Source: Vibrio sp. JC009
Lineage (GTDB): Bacteria; Pseudomonadota; Gammaproteobacteria; Enterobacterales; Vibrionaceae
Direction of reading: 5' to 3'
NCBI RefSeq assembly: GCF_029016485.1
Contig: NZ_CP092106.1
Coordinates: forward strand, 1,302,001-1,366,000
DNA: 64,000 nt
In this document: positions 55,156 through 64,000 of the stretch, piece after piece
How the letters are laid out: the number at the start of each line of letters is the position of its first letter
Numbering within the stretch: position 1 is the stretch's first letter
Program-made: the position numbers and the translations under genes
The notes under the pieces: model-generated
Database searches by the model: none
Told to the model about the DNA's origin: nothing
Seen by the model: only the letters and a program-made list of their open reading frames with translations

Positions 55156-55381
55156 ATGCAGATCGTGTGTCCCAACAAGCAACTGGAAGGAACTACAGCC
55201 CCATCTGTTTTATCCGATATTTTTATATCAGTACAGGGAATGCGTTATAAAAGAGTCTTTTAGATAATTAAAAACGTGATTTATAACACGGCTTGGGACT
55301 GTTCCCATTGCATCTGGTGTTGTTCTGGAGAATAATGTCAGTCTTATTTTAGGAAAACTAACCTGATACAAAAGAGCAATA

Positions 55382-55558
55382 ATGAGTATTAATCATCAAG
55401 TCAATAGAAAAATAAATGAAGATGGAAAGATATCAAAGACTGAAACAATTAATAATGGAGATTTGGATAGAGTAACTAAGATAGCACAAGAAGCGGTTAG
55501 TGAACTTTATAAAAATCGATGTTGCTATCTCGTTTTTTTAAAGGGTAAGGAGGTTTAA
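55382..55558 (+). CDS. Possible small protein (58 residues)
   Basis: An ATG-initiated frame encodes MSINHQVNRKINEDGKISKT... ending with ...CCYLVFLKGKEV. It is charged and helical with a Cys-Cys pair near the end. GAG lies five bases before the start, a weak ribosome site. Its AT-rich composition matches the surrounding region. It has no recognised family and could be chance. Confidence 0.3.
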   Translation: MSINHQVNRKINEDGKISKTETINNGDLDRVTKIAQEAVSELYKNRCCYLVFLKGKEV

Positions 55559-55878
55559 CTTTTTGATTAGGTTATTAGTATAAACAACAATAAGACTAAA
55601 ACCTTAAATATAACTCAATAAAGAACGTTATCTCCCCGTTAGCGCTTTTTTGGGTTCTTGTGTTATTTTAGTGTGTTCTTATTATTCGCCAGGACAGAAA
55701 CTGATTTTAATAGGTCAAGTCTGTTAGATTGTTCAGAAGCAGTATAGCCTCAATAAACTAATTTGATATTCCAATGTCCTGCTAATTTCAGTTTTATCAT
55801 TGATCGCGTGTGCTACGTAGTAGTCACATGTGGTTTTCTTATTTCTAAATATTAGATGTTCTGAAAAAAGGATTTACA
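55559..55878. other. Intergenic stretch upstream of the starch-enzyme gene
   Basis: This AT-rich 320-bp stretch has no convincing ORF. It must contain the promoter of the amylopullulanase gene; GAAAAAAGGA precedes the ATG. I did not identify a MalT box or catabolite-repressor site with confidence. Confidence 0.5.
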
Positions 55879-58800
55879 ATGAGGCATAAGCTTTCTGCGC
55901 TGGTATTGGCAACAATACCACTTGTCACTTTATTGTCTGGGTGTGGGGGAGATGAAAATAATACAAGTAGTTCTTCATCAAACCGACTGGAAGTTACAGC
56001 AATTGACGGTTATTTGCGTAATGCTGAAATATGGTTGGATGTGAACGGGAATAACGAAAAAGATATTGCAGAGCCTTCTGCTATATCCGGGGAACACGGG
56101 CGTGCTGTATTGGATATTTCCAATGTGAGCGGCGATATTTCTGCGTATTCCCTAATGGTTCAAACTGTTGCCGGGCAGACAATCGATGAAGATAATCCGG
56201 ATGTTCCATTAGCTGCGGGTTATTTAATGTCAGCTCCTCCCGGGTATAAGGTTATTACTCCTCTAACGACAATAGTAAAACTTAAAATGGAGGAAGAGGG
56301 TAAAACAGAGGCTGAGGCTATTGAAGAGGTTAATCAATCAATTGCCCAGAGCCAAATTGATCTATCTGCAGACTATGTGGCAAGCGGTAATACTTTGCTT
56401 GCTAATAGTGCCAGGGCATTGGTTAATCTATTGCCCAAAAACATTACGGAGATGGAAGATAGCCAGAAACTGGAAAAACTGGTTCACGGGGCTGAAGTGC
56501 TTGGGGATGAGGTTCGGCGCCAACAATCTGCAGGTCAGGAAGCATCGTTGGATAATCTCGTTTTATCCGATAATGATGATATGCCAAGGTTGATTAGTGA
56601 TCAGGATGGAGATGGTATTGAAGACATACTTGATGCTTTTCCAGATGACAGGTTGGAAAGTCAGGACAGTGATAACGACGGAATTGGCAACAACAGTGAT
56701 GAAGACGATGATAACGATGGCTGGTCGGATGCGGATGAGGTCCGTCTTAAGACAGATGCGCTGAAATCGGACTCTAAGCCCGCAGATTTAGATAGCGACC
56801 ATATTGCCGATAGTGAAGATGATGATCGTGACGGCGACAATGTCGCCAACGAAAAAGATCTTTTTCCAGACAACAAGGCTGAATGGCTGGATACCGATGG
56901 AGACGGTACCGGTGATAACGCCGATACCGATGACGATAACGATAGCGTACCTGACATCTCAGATATCTTCCCGTACGATCCTAAGGAATCGGCTGATACT
57001 GATGGGGATGGTACTGGTGATAATGCGGATACGGATGATGATAACGATGGTCATCTCGATGCCGAAGATGAGTTCCCACTGGATAAGGAGAAATACAGTA
57101 GTAAGAACGATACCGATGGTGATGGTGTAACCGACGATATTGATGCTTTCCCGCTGGACCGCTTTGAAACCAAAGATAACAATAAAGACGGCTGGGGTGA
57201 TTTTGCTTCCAGTGACGATGATGGTGATGGTACACCGGACTCTCTGGATGCAACACCGCAGGGAGAAGGCTCAGCAGGAGTAGCCTCCGCTTCGGTCAAT
57301 CTGGCAGTTGATGGTGCTTCCGCGCACTGGCTGAATCTGGACCAGTTTGTCTACAACGGTGCCGATGGTGCAACCAGAAACGAACTATGGGTAGGCAAAG
57401 CTAATGGTGAACTGGATTTTAGTGATAAATCTCAGTTTGACTTCTATGCCCTGACATACCGCAATAAGGTTGATGACGGGCGTGTACCGCACCTGACAGG
57501 TCGTGATGAGTACAGTATAGGTTTGACGGCTGAAGAGGTGAAGAGCCTGTTGAAGCAGCGTCTTTATGCAGTGGCGGTGGCAGACAACGGCGAAGCCGTA
57601 GCGGCAACCAAAGTACAGACGCCTTTCCTGATTGACAGCTTATTTACTGTTGGTGACAACGATGCCGACGAGGCGAAGCAGGGGGCATGGCTGGAAGACG
57701 GCAAGGCTGAGTTCCGTCTGTGGGCTCCGACTGCCCTGAAGGTTGAACTCTATTTGTACGACGAAAACAAGCGTCCGCTGGATAATGCGCCACTTTCGAT
57801 GACAGAAGATGCCGTCAGCGGTATTTGGTCCTACACCGGCGATGCGTCACTGGAAAACAGTTTTTACCGTTACCGTGTTCAGGCTTACCACCCTGCAACC
57901 GATCGTATCGAATGGATGATGACCACTGACCCCTACTCGGTATCACTGAGTACTGCCAGCCGTTACAGTCAACTTGTTGACCTGAATGGTGAAGCGAGTA
58001 AACCGGAAGGCTGGGACAGTCAGACTGTTACGCCGCAGAACAAACCGGAAGATAACATTATTTATGAGCTGCATATCCGTGATTTCAGTGGTTCTGATAC
58101 TGTGGGTACTAAAGCCTATAACGGTGGTTATCTGGCATTTACTGAGAAGGAGCGCGACAGTGTTAAACAACTGCAGTCGCTGCGGGATGCTGGTTTAAGC
58201 ACCATTCACCTGTTGCCGAGCTATGATATTTCGACTATCCCGGAAGAGGCTGAGCGCCGCCTGGATATGACTGATGACGCTGCCAAGCTATGTAATGCTG
58301 ATACAGGTATCGCACCGAACGCTCCACTATGTGATATCGCTAAGACAGGCATTATCTCAGATATCCTGAACGGGATGGATCCGTCCAGCAGTAAAGCCCA
58401 GGAAGTGCTGGCAGATGTTCGCCTGCGTGACGGTTTTAACTGGGGTTACGACCCTTACCATTACAACGCACCGGAAGGCAGCTACGCATCAGAAAGCGAT
58501 GGTCTGAGCCGTATTAAAGAGTATCGCTCTATGGTGAAGTCATTGCACGATATGGGCTTCCGCGTGGTGCAGGATGTGGTATTTAACCACACCAGTGCCT
58601 CGGGTCTGTATAACAACTCAGTGCTGGATAAAGTGGTTCCTGGCTATTATTACCGCCGCAACCCGGATAACGGCTATGTAGAGAGATCCACCTGCTGTGA
58701 TAATACTGCTTCCGAACATCGTATGTTTGAGAAGTTCGTTGCCAACAGCCTGGTGATGTGGGCAGAGAACTACAAGATAGACGGTTTCCGTTTTGACCTT

Positions 58801-61800
58801 ATGGGTCACCTGATGAAGTCGAGTATGGTCAAGGCCTATGACGCGGTGAAAGCGGTTGACGAAGACAGCTGGATCTACGGCGAAGGCTGGGACTTTGGTG
58901 AAGTGTATAAAAATGCCCGTGGTATTAACTCTTCCCAGTGGAATATGGCTGGTACAGGTATTGGAACCTATAACGACAGGATGCGTGATGCAGTACGTGG
59001 TGATCACTCGGATCCGATGAATACGAATCCTGGTTATGCCAATGCCGGTTATCGTTTCAGCGGGATGGAAGATAAGATGAACTTAATCCGTCTGGGGATG
59101 ACGGGTAACTTGCAGAGCTACCTGATTCCTCTGGCCGGAAATAAGGGGGCCTTATCTGCAGGTAGTGCCTATATGTTCGGAGAGCATGGCGCAGGCTACG
59201 CCGCCGATCCGCAGGAAGCCGTAAACTATGTTTCCAAGCACGATAACCAGACTCTGTGGGACATCATCCAGTACAAAGCGTCAGATAATGTAAGTGCCAG
59301 AGACCGGGCGCGGATGCAGATCATCGGTTTGTCGACCGTGATGCTGGGGCAGGGGGTTCCGTTCCTGCATATGGGCTCAGAGTTGCTGCGTTCCAAATCC
59401 ATGGAGCGCGACAGTTACGACTCCGGTGACTGGTATAACCGCGTTGACTTTAGCAAACAGAGCAACAACTGGAATGTTGGCCTGCCGCGTCAGGATAAAG
59501 ATGGTGGTAACTGGAATCGCATCAGACAGGTGATCGGTAATGACAATACTGCGGCAAACGCAGAAGATATTATCTGGACGGATGCACGCTTTAAGGAGTT
59601 ACTGAAGATCCGTTCCGCAAGTGAATTGTTGCGTCTGGGCACCAGTGAGGAAATTAAAGAGCGCTTGCGCTTCCATGCGGTTTGGGATAATGCCAAGCCG
59701 GGTGTGATTGTTATGAGCATCGACGATGGCGTAGAGGCGGGTGCCGATCTGGATCCGAACTATGAAGCCCTGATCGTTGCTATTAATGCCAACCGCAATG
59801 AGCAACGGATTGCGATAGACAACGCCGAGCGCATGGAGCTGCATCCGGTGCAGGTCGCTGGTCATGGTGATTTCCTGCAGTATGCGAAGGTGGTCGAGGG
59901 TGAGCTGAAGATTCCTGGTATGACAGCTGCGGTATTTGTTATCCCTCAGAAAGGTAATGAGCAGGGTACAGGCATGAGTCAGCCTCAGCTCTACCTGCGC
60001 CAGCTAACGGATGATTGGGCAACATCTGAACCGCTAACCTATAAAGGCTCAGATAAGTATGAGGCTACCTTAGCACTAACTAAAGGTGATTCATTGACCT
60101 TTAAGCTGGCGAGTGGTGACTGGACACCGGCTTATGGTGCCAGCAGCCTGACTGCGGGTGAAGGCTCTATAGGTTGGAATACCGATAGTGATGACAACCT
60201 TAAGATTACGGCAGCAGCGACGGGTGATTATACCTTTGCTCTGGATCGTGCCGGTGCGACCCTGACCATTCAAGCTCCTGAGTCGGCAATTCCTCCTTAT
60301 GGCAGTGAACAGATTTATCTGCGCGGTTCTCTGACCGATTGGGATGAGGGAAGCCAAATGGATTTTATCGGAGAAGGTATTTATCAGAGCAGTGTCTATC
60401 TGCGAGCCGGAGCCTATAACTTTAAACTGGCGTCTGATGACTGGAGCAAAGTTAAGTTGGGGTATGATGAGTTGCTGCAGGGCGTTGGTGAGCTGGAGCT
60501 GTTGGATGCAAACAACGACGGTCAAATTCAGATTAGCGTTACTCAAGCCGGTTTTTATCGCTTTAACCTGGATGCGAGCGACACCAATAATCCGGTGCTT
60601 ACTATTATCTCTGAGACGTCTCCGGACAGTGAGTTGCTAACCGGCGACAATAATAGTGGCGTTATGATGCAGTACTTCCACTGGTATAACAGTGAGGCTG
60701 ATAACCTGTGGGATAGGGTTGCTGATGAAGCATCTAACCTGGCAGATAAAGGGATTACAGCACTTTGGCTACCACCTGCTTACAAGGCGATGCCGGAAGA
60801 TGATGGTTCGCTGGGTGTCGGTTATGCCACCTACGATCTATATGATCTTGGTGAGTTCCCGCAAAAGGGGGACGGACCTACCCGCTATGGTGATAAAGAT
60901 CAGTATTTAGCTGCGATTGATAGTGCCCATAATGCGGGTATCAAGATTTATGCTGATGTCGTTCTGAATCATAAGTTTGGTGCGGATAGAACACATGATG
61001 TGCCAGCGGTTCGTGTTGACTGGAACGACCGATACAAGGAAAACGGCGACAAAACTGTTGCGGCATGGACTGAGTTTGACTTCCCTGGACGGGGAGACAC
61101 CTACTCAGACTTTAAGTGGACTTGGTATCACTTTGATGGTGTTGACTACGATAACAACGACAAAGAGAAGAGTATCTTCAGGTTCCGGAGCACAGGCAAG
61201 GCCTGGGATTCTCAGGTAAGTGGTGAAAACGGTAACTATGACTTCCTGATGGGAGCTGATCTGGATATGGAGCATCCTGAGGTAGTTGAAGAGCTGAAGA
61301 AATGGGGTTCCTGGTATGTGAATTTTGCCAACCTGGACGGCTTCCGTCTGGATGCCATCAAGCATATCAAGCAGGACTTCTTCAATGACTGGCTGGACTC
61401 TGTGCGTAGGGATACGGACAAGGGACTGTTTACTGTCGGGGAATATTGGCAGTACGATCTTGGCGTCTTGCAGGATTACCTGAAAGGGACCGGCTATCGC
61501 ATGTCGCTATTTGATGCACCGCTGCACCTGTATTTCCACCATGCCTCTATCGGTAACGGTAACTATGATATGGGAGGATTGTTGAACGGCACTCTGATGG
61601 GTAATAATCCGGCACATGCGGTAACTCTGGTGGAAAACCACGATACCCAGGAGCTGCAATCTTTGGCGTCTCCGGTAAAGGACTGGTTTAAGCCATTGGC
61701 TTACGCCTTTATTCTGCTGCGTGAAGAGGGATACCCTAATATCTTCTATGCGGACTATTATGGAGCGGAATACCATGATAAAGGGCAGACCATCAAGATG

Positions 61801-62439
61801 GCTTCCCATAAATGGATTATCGATAAACTCTTGGATGCACGGAAGAACTATGCCTACGGAGTGCAGCGTAGTTACATGGATCACAGAGATATTGTTGGCT
61901 GGACCCGTCAGGGTGATAATGCGCACCCTGAAGGCCTCGCTGTACTTATCTCTGATGGACCGGGCGGCAATAAAGAGATGGACATGGGGACAGATAATGC
62001 TAACGAGTGCTTTATCGATGTCACAGGTCACCACCTTACTCATGACAGAGTATGCACCGATGCTGAAGGTAAAGGTACCTTTAAGGTGAATGGCGGCAGT
62101 GTATCGGTTTGGGTTGGTGATAATTCTGAATCGCCAGCCGGTAATCTGGATAGCCTCTATTTCCGCGGGACGCCTAATCAATGGGGAATAACACCTATGA
62201 CCAGGGTTGCTGACTATACCTGGGAATTAGAGGTTGAGTTTAGCGGCGAACAAGATGATGACGGAGAGCAGCGCTTTAGATTCACCGAGACAACCGGTTG
62301 GGAAAAAAGCGTGAGTGATAGCAATTCAGACGGCGTATTGGAATGGGAAACTGAAAATAATATCTTTACCGATATTGTCGGTCGCTATCTTATCCGGGTG
62401 AACACTCAGTCTATGCATTACGAGCTAATAGAAAAATAA
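55879..62439 (+). CDS. Lipoprotein amylopullulanase: GH13 pullulanase fused to GH13 alpha-amylase
   Basis: This 2186-residue surface lipoprotein (lipobox LLSGC, Cys22) has an N-terminal domain (about 35-230) and thrombospondin-type-3 calcium repeats (about 242-455). A CBM48-like module (about 605-700) precedes a pullulanase domain with NWGYDPYHYNAP near 854, nucleophile Asp973, acid Glu1002 and SKHDNQ Asp1122. Two related YLR-type carbohydrate modules follow (about 1368-1465 and 1475-1578). A second GH13 domain of alpha-amylase type has Asp1825, Glu1855 and Asp1922. A third YFRG-type module ends the protein (about 2090). Both catalytic triads are present, so it should cleave alpha-1,6 and alpha-1,4 bonds. 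Confidence 0.93.
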   Translation: MRHKLSALVLATIPLVTLLSGCGGDENNTSSSSSNRLEVTAIDGYLRNAEIWLDVNGNNEKDIAEPSAISGEHGRAVLDISNVSGDISAYSLMVQTVAGQTIDEDNPDVPLAAGYLMSAPPGYKVITPLTTIVKLKMEEEGKTEAEAIEEVNQSIAQSQIDLSADYVASGNTLLANSARALVNLLPKNITEMEDSQKLEKLVHGAEVLGDEVRRQQSAGQEASLDNLVLSDNDDMPRLISDQDGDGIEDILDAFPDDRLESQDSDNDGIGNNSDEDDDNDGWSDADEVRLKTDALKSDSKPADLDSDHIADSEDDDRDGDNVANEKDLFPDNKAEWLDTDGDGTGDNADTDDDNDSVPDISDIFPYDPKESADTDGDGTGDNADTDDDNDGHLDAEDEFPLDKEKYSSKNDTDGDGVTDDIDAFPLDRFETKDNNKDGWGDFASSDDDGDGTPDSLDATPQGEGSAGVASASVNLAVDGASAHWLNLDQFVYNGADGATRNELWVGKANGELDFSDKSQFDFYALTYRNKVDDGRVPHLTGRDEYSIGLTAEEVKSLLKQRLYAVAVADNGEAVAATKVQTPFLIDSLFTVGDNDADEAKQGAWLEDGKAEFRLWAPTALKVELYLYDENKRPLDNAPLSMTEDAVSGIWSYTGDASLENSFYRYRVQAYHPATDRIEWMMTTDPYSVSLSTASRYSQLVDLNGEASKPEGWDSQTVTPQNKPEDNIIYELHIRDFSGSDTVGTKAYNGGYLAFTEKERDSVKQLQSLRDAGLSTIHLLPSYDISTIPEEAERRLDMTDDAAKLCNADTGIAPNAPLCDIAKTGIISDILNGMDPSSSKAQEVLADVRLRDGFNWGYDPYHYNAPEGSYASESDGLSRIKEYRSMVKSLHDMGFRVVQDVVFNHTSASGLYNNSVLDKVVPGYYYRRNPDNGYVERSTCCDNTASEHRMFEKFVANSLVMWAENYKIDGFRFDLMGHLMKSSMVKAYDAVKAVDEDSWIYGEGWDFGEVYKNARGINSSQWNMAGTGIGTYNDRMRDAVRGDHSDPMNTNPGYANAGYRFSGMEDKMNLIRLGMTGNLQSYLIPLAGNKGALSAGSAYMFGEHGAGYAADPQEAVNYVSKHDNQTLWDIIQYKASDNVSARDRARMQIIGLSTVMLGQGVPFLHMGSELLRSKSMERDSYDSGDWYNRVDFSKQSNNWNVGLPRQDKDGGNWNRIRQVIGNDNTAANAEDIIWTDARFKELLKIRSASELLRLGTSEEIKERLRFHAVWDNAKPGVIVMSIDDGVEAGADLDPNYEALIVAINANRNEQRIAIDNAERMELHPVQVAGHGDFLQYAKVVEGELKIPGMTAAVFVIPQKGNEQGTGMSQPQLYLRQLTDDWATSEPLTYKGSDKYEATLALTKGDSLTFKLASGDWTPAYGASSLTAGEGSIGWNTDSDDNLKITAAATGDYTFALDRAGATLTIQAPESAIPPYGSEQIYLRGSLTDWDEGSQMDFIGEGIYQSSVYLRAGAYNFKLASDDWSKVKLGYDELLQGVGELELLDANNDGQIQISVTQAGFYRFNLDASDTNNPVLTIISETSPDSELLTGDNNSGVMMQYFHWYNSEADNLWDRVADEASNLADKGITALWLPPAYKAMPEDDGSLGVGYATYDLYDLGEFPQKGDGPTRYGDKDQYLAAIDSAHNAGIKIYADVVLNHKFGADRTHDVPAVRVDWNDRYKENGDKTVAAWTEFDFPGRGDTYSDFKWTWYHFDGVDYDNNDKEKSIFRFRSTGKAWDSQVSGENGNYDFLMGADLDMEHPEVVEELKKWGSWYVNFANLDGFRLDAIKHIKQDFFNDWLDSVRRDTDKGLFTVGEYWQYDLGVLQDYLKGTGYRMSLFDAPLHLYFHHASIGNGNYDMGGLLNGTLMGNNPAHAVTLVENHDTQELQSLASPVKDWFKPLAYAFILLREEGYPNIFYADYYGAEYHDKGQTIKMASHKWIIDKLLDARKNYAYGVQRSYMDHRDIVGWTRQGDNAHPEGLAVLISDGPGGNKEMDMGTDNANECFIDVTGHHLTHDRVCTDAEGKGTFKVNGGSVSVWVGDNSESPAGNLDSLYFRGTPNQWGITPMTRVADYTWELEVEFSGEQDDDGEQRFRFTETTGWEKSVSDSNSDGVLEWETENNIFTDIVGRYLIRVNTQSMHYELIEK

Positions 62440-62502
62440 TGTAAGGATGTCACCTAAGGATAGGCGGGTAATACGTATTTTCTTAGGTTTCTGACAATAT
62501 GT

Positions 62503-62539
62503 AATTAAATGGCCCCGGCTCAGCTGGGGCCATTTAATT
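62503..62539. terminator. Bidirectional terminator between convergent genes
   Basis: Perfect 14-bp arms (AATTAAATGGCCCC and inverse) with a 9-base loop lie between the stops of the starch-enzyme gene and the SDR gene. AT-rich tails on both sides allow termination in both directions. Confidence 0.9.
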
Positions 62540-62569
62540 GCTTGCAGATATTGTGAGAGTAGGAATGTT

Positions 62570-64000
62570 CTACAGTGCTGCGTTTTCCGCAACGCAAATA
62601 TGCGCCTTCCTGCAAATCGCTTTAACCATTCCCTTAAAGATAAACAGGTGTGCCGGCATCATGGCATACCAGTAAAGCAGGCCGCGAAAACCCTGGGGGT
62701 GCCACCAGGCTCTGACATCCAGTACTCTGCAGTCGCCGTGGTCGCTGATTTTACACTCCAGCCTTCCCAGTCCGGGTGCTTTCAGGCCAAACAATAGGGA
62801 CAAAAAGCGGTTTGATTCGCAGCGTATCACTTTCCATGAGTCGATATGATCACCCACTTTTAATCCCGGTCCGGGCGGACTGCGCCGGACCGGGACTCCG
62901 CCTCCCACAAAAATATCCAGCCATTCACGGGTACGCCACAGACCATTTGCAAAGAAATAACCCTCTTCTTTACTGCCGATGGTTTCAATTACCTTCCAGA
63001 GTTGCTCAGCAGTCAGTGTTGTGGTGATAGTTGCGCCTGCATTTTTCGGGTAGTAGCCATAACCGGGTTGCCAGCGGTTTAAGGCGGCAGGATCATAGCC
63101 CCAGACTTTACTGCGGATAAAGGTGCCTTCCTGCTTTATGGAACTCCTGACGGAATCCTCATAGGAAATCAGTGTCTGCGGGAAACGGTTTCTGATCTTC
63201 TGTGAGTCGGCGATATAGTCATGCTCCAGCCCCGCCAGCAATGCGCGGCCTATATTGGATGGTACCGATGTCACCATGCCCAGCCAGTAGGAGGCCATTT
63301 TAGGCGTCAGCAGGGGAGTGGACCATAACCGGAAGGGCTTATCGGTTGCCGAGCAGATAACGGCAAACTGCTCCCGGTAGCTGAGAATATCGGGCCCGCC
63401 AACTTCGTAATAGGAATGTTCCTGTGGGGAATCATCAATAAGAGACAGCAGGTAGTGGTTCAGGTTTTCCAGTGCAATGGGATTGGCTTTGGAGTCCACC
63501 CATTTAGGTGCAATAAGGATTGGCAGGTTATAGACGAAATCTTTCATAATTTCGAAGGCGGCTGATCCCGGACCGATAACAACGCCTGCCCTGAGTTCGG
63601 TTACCGGCACTTTTGACTGACGCAGTATCTCGCCGGTTTTCTTTCTAGCCAGAAGGTGGTCTGAATTGCCGGTCTGCGGCTGAATCGCACTGAGATAAAT
63701 GACATGCTTAACACAACTGTCAGTCAGGGCGTGTTTGAAGTTGATGGCCAGGGATAGCTCATAATCAAGGAAGTCATGTCCATGTGCCATACCGTGAACG
63801 AGAAAGTAAACCAGATCATGGCCCTGAACGGCCTCACGGGTGGCCTCTTTTTCTGCCAGATCCAGATACTGATAGGTGAGGTTTTCATGGGGGACAACTC
63901 TGGCTTTTAAGTAGTCAACATTTCTTGAAGCGGCAGTCACCGTATGACCAAGCTCAAGCAGTTTTGGGATTAACTGAGAACCCACATAACCCGAGGCGCC
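62570..64000 (-). CDS. SDR/DUF2867 family protein (5' end cut by window)
   Basis: The minus-strand frame is open to the window edge; the first visible residues GASGYVGSQLIPKL form the nucleotide-binding loop, so the true start lies outside. About 476 residues are visible. The N-terminal half is an NmrA/atypical-SDR Rossmann domain. The C-terminal half (about 320-476) is DUF2867-like, including VGDHIDSWKVIRCESNRFLSLLFGLKAPGLGRLE and WWHPQGFRGLLYWYAMMPAHLFIF. Similar fused proteins in Vibrio are uncharacterised oxidoreductases. It converges on the starch-enzyme gene. Confidence 0.88.
   Translation of the reverse strand, partial: GASGYVGSQLIPKLLELGHTVTAASRNVDYLKARVVPHENLTYQYLDLAEKEATREAVQGHDLVYFLVHGMAHGHDFLDYELSLAINFKHALTDSCVKHVIYLSAIQPQTGNSDHLLARKKTGEILRQSKVPVTELRAGVVIGPGSAAFEIMKDFVYNLPILIAPKWVDSKANPIALENLNHYLLSLIDDSPQEHSYYEVGGPDILSYREQFAVICSATDKPFRLWSTPLLTPKMASYWLGMVTSVPSNIGRALLAGLEHDYIADSQKIRNRFPQTLISYEDSVRSSIKQEGTFIRSKVWGYDPAALNRWQPGYGYYPKNAGATITTTLTAEQLWKVIETIGSKEEGYFFANGLWRTREWLDIFVGGGVPVRRSPPGPGLKVGDHIDSWKVIRCESNRFLSLLFGLKAPGLGRLECKISDHGDCRVLDVRAWWHPQGFRGLLYWYAMMPAHLFIFKGMVKAICRKAHICVAENAAL

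Larger units (their letters stand above)
53781..55263 (+). pseudogene. Small hypothetical gene split by an ISAs1-type insertion
   Basis: The 5' part (53781-53916) encodes MTELKYKFNGVDGILTITSS... up to SKKLMQI and is cut by the IS. Removing the IS and one copy of the 10-bp duplication joins 53916 to 55166 in frame and gives VCPNKQLEGTTAPSVLSDIF...RYKRVF followed by TAG at 55261-55263. The restored gene would have 77 codons. It was therefore an intact gene before the insertion and was not much damaged since. No function recognised. Confidence 0.82.

Noticed and set aside
56602..57250. Apparent tandem DNA repeats in the starch-enzyme gene, considered as CRISPR or minisatellite
   Set aside because: They are degenerate codons for thrombospondin type-3 calcium repeats (DxDxDG), with no spacer structure.

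Overview
This window is chromosomal DNA of a marine gamma-proteobacterium, almost certainly a Vibrionaceae member (Vibrio or a close relative). The evidence is the conserved radD-rsuA-bcr neighbourhood, the abundance of chemoreceptors, Vibrio-type palindromic repeats, moderate GC, and a gene set (T6SS, DUF2913-like protein, lipoprotein starch enzymes) typical of that family. All assignments come from reading the sequence; no database search was run.

Positions 1-20240 hold a type VI secretion system. The long minus-strand block runs tssA-tssB-tssC-hcp-tagJ-tssE-tssF-tssG-tssH(clpV)-[C58-like protease candidate]-tagH(FHA)-tssJ-tssK-tssL and leaves the window at the left edge inside tssL, so tssM is expected outside. 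Upstream lie vgrG with a small gene of unknown function, a divergent DUF1795/DcrB-like (Eag-like) gene, a compact PAAR gene, and between these two a 262-bp element with IS50/Tn5-type ends. The gene between tssH and tagH carries a Cys/His/Asp arrangement like YopT-type peptidases and is the best cargo-effector candidate.

Positions 20479-35067 hold envelope and signalling genes. They are a LysM/TPR lipoprotein, a PAS-GGDEF cyclase, a chemoreceptor fused to bacteriohemerythrin, and a translationally coupled operon of a receptor-type Ser/Thr kinase, a LysM/NodB lipoprotein and a TPR lipoprotein. A pentapeptide-repeat protein and two more chemoreceptors follow. The kinase and the FHA protein TagH could form a phosphorylation switch for the T6SS.

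Positions 35206-49970 begin with the conserved core radD, rsuA, bcr and a DUF2913-like gene. Next is an OmpR/CusR-like two-component system preceded by a CusR-type palindrome. A nearly identical palindrome lies 3.8 kb away in front of an operon encoding a periplasmic PEBP-like protein, MacA, MacB and a TolC/NodT-type lipoprotein. This suggests that the two-component system controls the efflux operon.

Positions 49971-55263 are mobile: an IS1111-type element inserted in the flank of a REP-like hairpin, with a noncoding end that contains a candidate guide for that site; a TetR/SDR/DHFR-like group; and an ISAs1-type element flanked by a 10-bp duplication that splits a 77-codon gene exactly in frame.

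Positions 55264-64000 contain a small possible ORF, a 2186-residue lipoprotein combining a pullulanase and an alpha-amylase, a symmetrical terminator, and an SDR/DUF2867-like gene that runs off the right edge. No tRNA, rRNA or CRISPR array was seen.
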